Assembly (NCBI GenBank): GCA_031279715.1
Contig: JAITHY010000144.1
Coordinates: 1-6,840 of the forward strand
Direction of reading: 5' to 3'
DNA: 6,840 nt
Source: Verrucomicrobiales bacterium
Lineage (GTDB): Bacteria > Verrucomicrobiota > Verrucomicrobiia > Methylacidiphilales > JAAUTS01
Positions 1 through 5,070 of this stretch are shown in pieces (position 1 is the stretch's first letter; the number at the start of each line of letters is the position of its first letter). Under the pieces are notes generated by a model, which was not told the DNA's origin, searched no databases, and saw nothing but the letters and a program-made list of their open reading frames with translations. Position numbers and translations under genes: made by a program.

Positions 1-2
1 GA

Positions 3-74
3 CTCGAAACCGTACAAGTCATCATCGCCAGCCCCGACGACGGGATGGTTTATTATTTTGACGAACAACACTGA
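3..74 (+). CDS. C-terminal end of an unidentified protein (partial, cut by window edge)
   Basis: An open frame enters from the left edge and stops at TGA 72-74. The visible 23 residues end in ...VIIASPDDGMVYYFDEQH. Codons are mostly G/C-ending (CTC, GTC, ATC, GCC, AGC, CCC, GAC) like the confident genes here, while the other two forward frames read less like protein. I do not recognise the family from this tail. It would converge with the minus-strand operon ending near 243-356, leaving a short intergenic gap. The call rests on codon flavour and frame only, so a chance frame remains possible. Confidence 0.45.
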   Translation, partial: LETVQVIIASPDDGMVYYFDEQH

Positions 75-127
75 CTCTCCGCCCATTTAAAATGCGGATG
101 ACTTCGGCGGGCAAGTTCGGCGTCGCC

Positions 128-144
128 GCCACTGACGAAGTGGC
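128..144. other. Small perfect hairpin in the convergent intergenic region
   Basis: Arms GCCACT (128-133) and AGTGGC (139-144) flank a 5-base loop GACGA. It lies between the putative gene end at 74 and the minus-strand genes, where a shared terminator would be expected. Neither side has a clear run of T after the stem, so an intrinsic terminator is not well supported. The rest of 75-242 shows no gene or repeat I can support. Confidence 0.25.
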
Positions 145-183
145 TTGCAAAATATCGCCGCCGTCCCAGCCGCTAATGGAGCA

Positions 184-260
184 TTTTGTCAAAAATAAAA
201 TTTAACCTGTCCCTTATTTTTGGATTGAGACGCAACCAGAAATTATTTTTTGCGTTTGCC
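184..260. other. AT-rich intergenic patch
   Basis: This stretch is markedly richer in A and T than the rest of the window, with runs such as AAAAATAAAATTT and TTATTTTTTG. It contains the end of the candidate small ORF (stop at 243-245, minus strand) and otherwise nothing codable. It may be a transcription-end or promoter-bearing spacer between converging genes. No promoter pair with good spacing was found. Confidence 0.4.
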
Positions 261-359
261 ATAAATTTTGAAGGGCGCCAAAAAATCGGGGAGGGGGTAT
301 TCACGAGGCGGCGGCATCGTTTTGTGCCGGATGAAAACAAACTGCGCAATGTTTTTCAA
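243..359 (-). CDS. Candidate 38-residue small protein overlapping the upstream stop codon
   Basis: A TTG start at 359-357 overlaps the TGA stop (358-356) of the preceding gene as TTGA, an arrangement typical of translational coupling. The frame runs 38 codons to TAA at 245-243. The product begins MKNIAQFVFIRHK, has a Pro-rich middle (residues 16-24), an aromatic stretch DFLAPFKIYG, and ends in the basic tail KRKK. It has no signal peptide or membrane segment and matches no family I know. There is no good Shine-Dalgarno sequence, and an internal ATG at 317-315 would give only 24 residues. It lies in an AT-rich patch, so it could be a chance ORF. It could also be a remnant of a longer C-terminus of the upstream gene in another frame. 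Confidence 0.3.
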   Translation of the reverse strand: MKNIAQFVFIRHKTMPPPREYPLPDFLAPFKIYGKRKK

Positions 360-1240
360 TTGCTGTTGATTATCCCCGCCGCGATTTGGTCGTCGAGGCG
401 GATGGTGAGCAGGGTCCACTTGCCGCTGTCGCTGACGGTGAAGACCAATTGCCAGCGCAAAGTCTGCAATTCGAGGGTGCTCAGATAAGTCAATAATCGC
501 ATGCCTTTGCCCAGCGGGCGGTTGTCGAATAATTCGTAATATTTCATGCCGCCGTAGTTGCCAAGGGCGAGATTGGTTTTGGCGACGAAAGCGCTGACTT
601 GTCCGGTGGAGAGTTCCAGCGGGCTGTCTTTGGTGAGGTCGTCGAACGCCGCCACAGTGGTCAGATTTTGCAGGGCGAGAAAAAATTTTTCCATTTTGAG
701 TTGAATGTCAGCGGGCGGCGGTTGGTTGACGGGATAAGAGGGGAGGAAGGCGCGCAGGTCGTCAACCGCCATGTTGTTCAGACGCCAATCCTCACCGTCA
801 GCGGATTGGTAGATAAATTGCCAGCGGTAGAATTTGTCCTGGTGGCGGGTGAGGAAGGAAACATTGAGCAGGCGCGTGCCGTAGGCGCGGGTCTCGAGGA
901 GTTCGCTGGTGTCGAGGTTGCCGTACTTGGCGACGGTGTCCTCGGTCATGCGGACGAGGTCGCTGACAAGCTCGGGGTTGGACGCCTGGCGAGTACCCTT
1001 GAACAACTCATCGTAAGCGTGGCGGACATTGTTGTTTTGCAGGTTGGTGTAAAACAAGCCGATTTGCCGCGTAATTTGCCGCGGCGCGTCGTTCGCTGAC
1101 GTTGAGGGATTGAGGCGGGCGGTGGTGTTTTGCGCCAAGGCTGGCGTTGACCCGACCACCACAACCATGAGGCACAGGTTAACACAGACTGACGCCGCTT
1201 TTTTGAAAAATTGAGGATTACCGGCGTTCATCCGCGTCAC
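356..1240 (-). CDS. Exported protein of unknown function with two tandem copies of one domain
   Basis: The product is 294 residues from a GTG at 1240, or 291 from an ATG at 1231. Neither start has a clear Shine-Dalgarno sequence, and the ATG gives the tidier signal peptide. The N-terminus has FFKK, a hydrophobic core (about residues 17-30) and an ALA-Q cleavage site near residue 36, so it is probably periplasmic or secreted. The mature part is an internal duplication. Copy 1 (about 57-166) contains FYTNLQ, AKYGNL, YRWQFIYQSADGEDW and AVDDLRAFL. Copy 2 (about 182-290) contains FFLALQ, LGNYGG, LRWQLVFTVSDSGKW and IRLDDQIAAGI. They are joined by a Pro-rich linker (PVNQPPPADIQ). The pattern of a helical start followed by strand-forming W/Y-rich hairpins suggests an NTF2-like or DUF4019-like fold, but this is inference. 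It follows gcvH by 5 bases and is probably co-transcribed with it. Function unknown. Confidence 0.85.
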   Translation of the reverse strand: MTRMNAGNPQFFKKAASVCVNLCLMVVVVGSTPALAQNTTARLNPSTSANDAPRQITRQIGLFYTNLQNNNVRHAYDELFKGTRQASNPELVSDLVRMTEDTVAKYGNLDTSELLETRAYGTRLLNVSFLTRHQDKFYRWQFIYQSADGEDWRLNNMAVDDLRAFLPSYPVNQPPPADIQLKMEKFFLALQNLTTVAAFDDLTKDSPLELSTGQVSAFVAKTNLALGNYGGMKYYELFDNRPLGKGMRLLTYLSTLELQTLRWQLVFTVSDSGKWTLLTIRLDDQIAAGIINSN

Positions 1241-1245
1241 GCCAT

Positions 1246-1629
1246 TTAACCAATTTTTTCGCGATAAGCGGCAGCGTCCAGCAGCGTGTCGAGTTCGCCG
1301 CTGTCGCTGACTTTCAGCTTAAAAATCCAGCCTTGCCCGTAAGGCGACTGGTTGACCAGCGCGGGATTGTCAGCGAGCGCGGTGTTGACCTCGACGATTT
1401 CGCCGCTGACGGGGGCATAAATGTCCGACGCCGCCTTGACGCTTTCGACAATGGCGGCGGGCGCTTTCGCCGTCAGCGCCTTGCCGACGGCGGGGAGTTC
1501 GACGTAAACCACGTCGCTCAATTCCGCCTGCGCGTGGTCGGTGATGCCGACGGTGGCGATGCCGTTTTGCCCGGCAATCCACTCGTGGCTTTCGGTGTAT
1601 TTCAAGTTATCGGGGATGTTGTCGCTCAT
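1246..1629 (-). CDS. gcvH: Glycine cleavage system H protein (lipoyl carrier)
   Basis: GcvH is the small lipoylated carrier of the glycine cleavage system. It carries the aminomethyl group from GcvP to GcvT and is re-oxidised by the L protein, in the cytoplasm. The 127-residue length is normal for the family. The N-terminal YTESHEWI (11-18), the LSDVVYVELP strand (37-46), the lipoyl-lysine motif ESVKAASD with Lys65, the PVSGEIVEVN hairpin, and LVNQSPYGQGWIFKL (91-105) are all present, so it should be functional. The start ATG at 1629 is 4 bases after the gcvT stop, with GGA of a weak Shine-Dalgarno inside the end of gcvT, which supports coupling. It carries four copies of GTCAGCG/CGCTGAC in 384 bases, a high density. 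Confidence 0.98.
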   Translation of the reverse strand: MSDNIPDNLKYTESHEWIAGQNGIATVGITDHAQAELSDVVYVELPAVGKALTAKAPAAIVESVKAASDIYAPVSGEIVEVNTALADNPALVNQSPYGQGWIFKLKVSDSGELDTLLDAAAYREKIG

Positions 1630-1633
1630 AATT

Positions 1634-2752
1634 TTATTTCCGAATGTTGTTGTAAAAAGGCTTCCTCACCATCAGCGCCGGATGACGTTTTTCGCGAATT
1701 TCGATTTCAAGTTGTCCGCCAATCCGGGCCTGGGCGCTGTTGATGAGGGCGAGGCCGATATTCTTCCTCAACGTGGGCGAGACCCCGCCGCTGGTGACGA
1801 CGCCGACTTTCTCACCGTCAGCGTACACTGCGTAACCGGCGCGGGGCGGCGCTGACGGCGCGCTCATTTCAAAGGCCACCGAGCGGCGCGGCACACCCGC
1901 CTTCCTCCGCCCGCCCAAGGCTTCCTTGCCGACAAAATGCTCCGGCTTGTCAAAGTTGACAAAAAAACCAACGCCCGCCTCCAGCGGCGAAATCGTCGGC
2001 GACAATTCATGCCCGTACAACGGATAAGCAGCCTCCAGCCTCAGCGTGTCGCGCGCGCCCAGACCCGCCGGCGCGCAACCGAGCGGCGCGCCTTCCGCCA
2101 AAACGCGCTCCCATAATTCCACCGCTGACGCTGACGGGCAGAAAAATTCATACCCCTCCTCACCCGTGTAACCGGTGCGGGTAATCAGCACGCTTTCCCC
2201 CTTATACTGCGAGGTCATCAGTTGGTTGCGCCGAATGTGGCGGATTTCCCTGTCGAACACCTTGCGCAAAACCGCCTCCGCCCGCGGTCCTTGCAACGCC
2301 AGGCCGGCGTAATGCTTGCTGACGTTCTCCAGCGTCACATTCGCCACCAACCGCTCGCGCAGCCATTCAAAATCCTTGTCTGTCTCCGAGGCGTTGACGA
2401 CGGCAAGGTAAACCTGGTCTTCCAGCCGGTAAACATACAAGTCATCCACCACCCCGCCGTTTTCGTTGAGCATCAGCGTGTATTGCCCGTGCCCCGGCGA
2501 AATGGCGCGGATGTCGTTGGTCAGCACGGTATTGAGCCACGCCTCCGCACCGGCCCCGCTGATGATGAACTCCCCCATATGGCTGATGTCGAACACGCCT
2601 GCCGCCGTCCGCACCGCCTGATGTTCCTGTAAAATTCCCGTGTACTGCACCGGCATCAGCCAGCCGCCGAATTCCACCATTTTCGCGCCCAGCGCCTCAT
2701 GGTTGGCGGCGAGCGGAGTCTTGAGCAAGGGGGATGATCCACGGATAGCCAT
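1634..2752 (-). CDS. gcvT: Aminomethyltransferase, T protein of the glycine cleavage system
   Basis: GcvT transfers the methylene carbon from aminomethyl-lipoyl-GcvH to tetrahydrofolate and releases ammonia. The 372-residue product shows the family signatures in order: LKTPLAANHEALGAKMVEFGGW (split here around residues 10-31), VRTAAGVFDISHMGEF (47-62), YTLMLNENGG (91-100) followed by VVDDLYVYR, which holds the conserved acidic pair of the folate site, TRTGYTGEEGYEFF (191-204), and LGARDTLRLEA (231-241). The C-terminal barrel domain ends in KPFY. Length is usual. The ATG at 2752 has no clear Shine-Dalgarno; an in-frame TTG at 2728 is an alternative. It is 52 bases downstream of the fucosidase gene on the same strand and 4 bases upstream of gcvH. 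gcvP is not adjacent in this window. Confidence 0.98.
   Translation of the reverse strand: MAIRGSSPLLKTPLAANHEALGAKMVEFGGWLMPVQYTGILQEHQAVRTAAGVFDISHMGEFIISGAGAEAWLNTVLTNDIRAISPGHGQYTLMLNENGGVVDDLYVYRLEDQVYLAVVNASETDKDFEWLRERLVANVTLENVSKHYAGLALQGPRAEAVLRKVFDREIRHIRRNQLMTSQYKGESVLITRTGYTGEEGYEFFCPSASAVELWERVLAEGAPLGCAPAGLGARDTLRLEAAYPLYGHELSPTISPLEAGVGFFVNFDKPEHFVGKEALGGRRKAGVPRRSVAFEMSAPSAPPRAGYAVYADGEKVGVVTSGGVSPTLRKNIGLALINSAQARIGGQLEIEIREKRHPALMVRKPFYNNIRK
2123..2135. repeat. Overlapping tandem pair of the 7-mer in gcvT
   Basis: CGCTGACGCTGAC holds two copies sharing the C at 2129. On the coding strand it reads TCA GCG TCA GCG (Ser-Ala-Ser-Ala), using the TCA serine codon. Confidence 0.7.
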
Positions 2753-2758
2753 CGGGTT

Positions 2759-2786
2759 ATGCTACGGAACGACGGTGAACTGTCAA
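2759..2786 (-). promoter_or_regulatory. Possible promoter for the gcvT-gcvH operon
   Basis: In the 52-base gap before gcvT the minus strand has TTGACA (2786-2781), a perfect sigma-70 type -35 box. It is followed after 16 bases by TAGCAT (2764-2759), a 4-of-6 match to a -10 box. Initiation 6-7 bases downstream would fall on or next to the gcvT ATG, giving a leaderless or nearly leaderless message, which fits the missing Shine-Dalgarno. The -10 match is weak, so this is tentative. Confidence 0.3.
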
Positions 2787-2804
2787 TCCGCGACTTTAAG
2801 ACGC

Positions 2805-4889
2805 TCACTCCGGCAACACGGAAATTTCCGCCGCCGAGACGCAGCCCTTTCCGTCCACCTCCCGCAACGCGGTGAAACGGAAATACCGCGCCCTCAGCGG
2901 CGTGAACCGTATCTCCTGTGCAATGGGGTTGTTTTTCACGTTGTCAAAACGCCCGTGTTCAACGCTGACCGTCCACCCCTTCCCGTCCTCGCCGACCTCA
3001 AATCGGTACTCGCTGACAGTGCCGTTGGAGTTGCCGTCCTGCCGTGGCAAATACACCAGTCCTGCGATTCGTCGCGCGGCGCCCATGTCCACTGTCAGCG
3101 ACAGCGGCAGCGCTTCGCCCCTGCCCCAGCGCGAGTGCCAGTGCGTGGCCGGGTCGCCGTCGATGGCGTTGCGGGCGGCGTTGTTCGCGCGGGCGGTTTC
3201 CTCACTGTCAGCGGCAATCACCGTCCAGCCTTCCGGCGGCACGCCGACTGGTTTCGGCTTCGGCGGCGGAGGCGGCGGGACTTGCTTGAACAAGCCGAAC
3301 TCCGCCAGCGTCGGCTCCAGGCGGGATTGGTTGATGCGAAGGCGGACGCGCTCGGTAGTGGCGGGTGTCTTCAGGCGCGAAAGCCGCTTGTAACCAACCG
3401 TGGAGCGCCCCTCCACCGTCTCCGCCGCGCGCCACGCCGCGCCGTCCCACACGTCGAGGTCGAAAGACTCGATGCGCTGCCCGCGCTTGTCCACCGCCTC
3501 TTGCATGGAAACCACATCAAACTCCACCGCTGACGGCAGGCGCAACACCAACTCCGCCGCAGTCTTGCCGGCGGCGGCTTCCCACCAAGTGTCAAGGTTC
3601 CCGTCCAACGCTGACGCTGACACATGCGCCGGATTGGATGAATCCGCCTCCAACTTGCCACCGTCAGCGAGGTTCTTCGCAAACGTCTCGCTGATGATGC
3701 GCGAGGAGAGCCTCAGCGGCGCCAGCTGCTCATCCGGCACCAAGCCGCGTTCATCCGGCGAGAGGTTCAGCAAGAAAACGCTGTTGCGCCCCACGGTGCG
3801 ATAGTAGGTCTCCACCAGCTCCGCCGCGTGGCGCGCACGCTTGCCCGGCGCCCAAAACCAGCCATGGAGAATCGGCACATCCGCCTCCGCCGGATACCAC
3901 CACAGATGGCTGCCGGGCTTGAGCTTCGCACGGCTGCCGAGGTCTTGGCCGCGCATGTCGGGCCAGTTGAAATCGTCCGGAGTCACCGGCAGCGGCACGA
4001 CGCTCCATTCCGTCTCGCGTCCGTTGCCCGACTCGTTGCCGATCCACCGGCCATCCGGCCCTTTGCCGAAGATGACCGCCCGCGGCTGCAGACGGCGTAT
4101 CAAGTCGTACCACGCCGCGTAATCATAAGCCTGCTTGACCCCGTGACTGGGATTCGCGCCATCAAACCACACCTCGTGAATAGCGCCGTACTCGGTCAGC
4201 AACTCGTAGAGTTGGTTCAAAAAATAGCGGTTATAGTCGTCCACCTCGTAGGTGAATGTCCCGCTGACCGTGACGCACGGCGCGGCGGGATTGGACTTGA
4301 AGCCGGCGGGATCGGTGGGGATGACGGACTTGCGCTTCGCGCTGCCGTTGCCGTAATAGCCGTCCGGATTGCCCGTGTTCGTGCGCAATTGGTAAAGGTC
4401 AGCGGGCGAAAGATAAACGCCCACTGTCAGCCCGTGCTTCCTCGCCGCGTCAGTGACCGCGCGCAACACGTCGCCCTTCCCCGCCAACCACGGGCTGGCG
4501 GCGACGGAATGCGCCGTGTAACGCGACGGCCACAAACAAAAACCGTCATGATGCTTGCACACGGGGAGAATCATCCTCCCGCCCGCCTCCTTGGCCGCGC
4601 GCACCCATTGCTCCGCGTCGAACGCCGTCGGCTTAAAGTCAGCGGGCCTCTCGCGCCCGGTCCCCCATTCAACGTGATTAAACGTGTTCGGCCCGAAGTG
4701 GATGAAAAACGTCCGCTCCATCCGCATCCACGCCGACTGGTTCGGACGCGGCAGCACCTTCGCCGCCTTCTCAATAATTACCGCGTCGGAGTCACCGTCA
4801 GCGATGATTTGTTCCGTGGCGTAGGGAATGCCGGCAACGGCGCTGACCGTCAGCGCGGCGAGAAATGCGAGGATTTTCAACATATCCAT
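2805..4889 (-). CDS. Secreted GH29 alpha-L-fucosidase with two C-terminal F5/8 type C-like domains
   Basis: This is a glycoside hydrolase that removes alpha-linked L-fucose from glycans. From the ATG at 4889 it has 694 residues; the frame extends upstream to a TTG, but the ATG (or the one at 4883) places a signal peptide, MLKILAFLAALTVSAVAG, at the N-terminus. The GH29 catalytic domain (about 35-395) contains FFIHFGPNTFNHVEWG, HHDGFCLWPSRYT (113-125), and EVWFDGANP with Asp243 (codon 4163-4161) as the expected nucleophile. It also has the HLWWYPAEADV...GWFW segment typical of one GH29 branch. A discoidin-like domain follows (about 397-536: DGNLDTWWEA ... ERVRLRIN), then a Pro/Lys linker (538-547), then a second F5/8 type C domain (about 552-694: AIDGDPATHWHSRWG ... 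ARYFRFTALRE), probably carbohydrate-binding. It is transcribed toward gcvT and diverges from the beta-strand-repeat gene. Confidence 0.92.
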   Translation of the reverse strand: MDMLKILAFLAALTVSAVAGIPYATEQIIADGDSDAVIIEKAAKVLPRPNQSAWMRMERTFFIHFGPNTFNHVEWGTGRERPADFKPTAFDAEQWVRAAKEAGGRMILPVCKHHDGFCLWPSRYTAHSVAASPWLAGKGDVLRAVTDAARKHGLTVGVYLSPADLYQLRTNTGNPDGYYGNGSAKRKSVIPTDPAGFKSNPAAPCVTVSGTFTYEVDDYNRYFLNQLYELLTEYGAIHEVWFDGANPSHGVKQAYDYAAWYDLIRRLQPRAVIFGKGPDGRWIGNESGNGRETEWSVVPLPVTPDDFNWPDMRGQDLGSRAKLKPGSHLWWYPAEADVPILHGWFWAPGKRARHAAELVETYYRTVGRNSVFLLNLSPDERGLVPDEQLAPLRLSSRIISETFAKNLADGGKLEADSSNPAHVSASALDGNLDTWWEAAAGKTAAELVLRLPSAVEFDVVSMQEAVDKRGQRIESFDLDVWDGAAWRAAETVEGRSTVGYKRLSRLKTPATTERVRLRINQSRLEPTLAEFGLFKQVPPPPPPKPKPVGVPPEGWTVIAADSEETARANNAARNAIDGDPATHWHSRWGRGEALPLSLTVDMGAARRIAGLVYLPRQDGNSNGTVSEYRFEVGEDGKGWTVSVEHGRFDNVKNNPIAQEIRFTPLRARYFRFTALREVDGKGCVSAAEISVLPE
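3609..3621. repeat. Overlapping tandem pair of the 7-mer in the fucosidase gene
   Basis: The same 13-base CGCTGACGCTGAC as in gcvT, here sharing the C at 3615 and again encoding Ser-Ala-Ser-Ala (HVSASALDG). The two genes are unrelated, so the shared 13-mer is not homology. Confidence 0.7.
4841..4855. repeat. 15-base palindrome made of two opposed motif copies
   Basis: CGCTGAC and GTCAGCG face each other across one C, giving a perfect 7-base inverted repeat. It lies in the part of the fucosidase gene that encodes the signal peptide (LTVSA). With a 1-base spacer it is not a terminator hairpin as DNA-encoded RNA; as duplex DNA it could be a dyad protein site. Confidence 0.6.
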
Positions 4890-5070
4890 CACTTTCGCCC
4901 AGCGCAACGCCAACGCAACCAGATTAATGTCTGATTTTAAGAAAAGATTGTCGCTTTTTCCTCGCGCCAGCAAGTCATTGCCACAAGGTCACGGCACTCC
5001 CTCCCGTTTTTGGTAGGTAGTTTTATTTGCCAGCATTGACTACATTAAACGCAACTTAACGGAGCCATTT
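4890..5070. promoter_or_regulatory. Divergent intergenic region between fucosidase and beta-strand-repeat genes
   Basis: These 181 bases must contain both start regions. On the minus strand TAAAAT (4939-4934) is a 5-of-6 match to a -10 box for the fucosidase gene, but no good -35 lies 16-18 bases upstream. On the plus strand TTGACT (5036-5041) resembles a -35 box but sits too near the ATG for a normal -10. The imperfect palindrome CAGATTAATGTCTG (4920-4933) could be an operator. The region is AT-richer than the genes and lacks the GTCAGCG motif. No element is firmly supported. Confidence 0.4.
5061..5064 (+). promoter_or_regulatory. Ribosome binding site for the beta-strand-repeat gene
   Basis: GGAG lies 6 bases before the ATG at 5071. 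It is the clearest Shine-Dalgarno sequence in the window and fixes the start of the gene that follows. Confidence 0.75.

Noticed and set aside
186..488. Plus-strand 100-codon frame from a TTG with GGAG upstream
   Set aside because: Its second half is antisense to the duplicated-domain gene and its content looks random; no family features.
2753..2804. Terminator or glycine riboswitch before gcvT
   Set aside because: The gap is 52 bases, too short for a glycine riboswitch, and no GC stem followed by a T run is seen.
3828..4934. Long plus-strand open frame opposite the fucosidase gene
   Set aside because: Arg/Pro/His-rich shadow of a GC-rich gene; the minus strand has clear GH29 motifs.
4890..4973. 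N-terminal extension of the fucosidase frame to a TTG at 4973
   Set aside because: It would bury the signal peptide behind 28 extra residues; the ATG at 4889 (or 4883) fits better.
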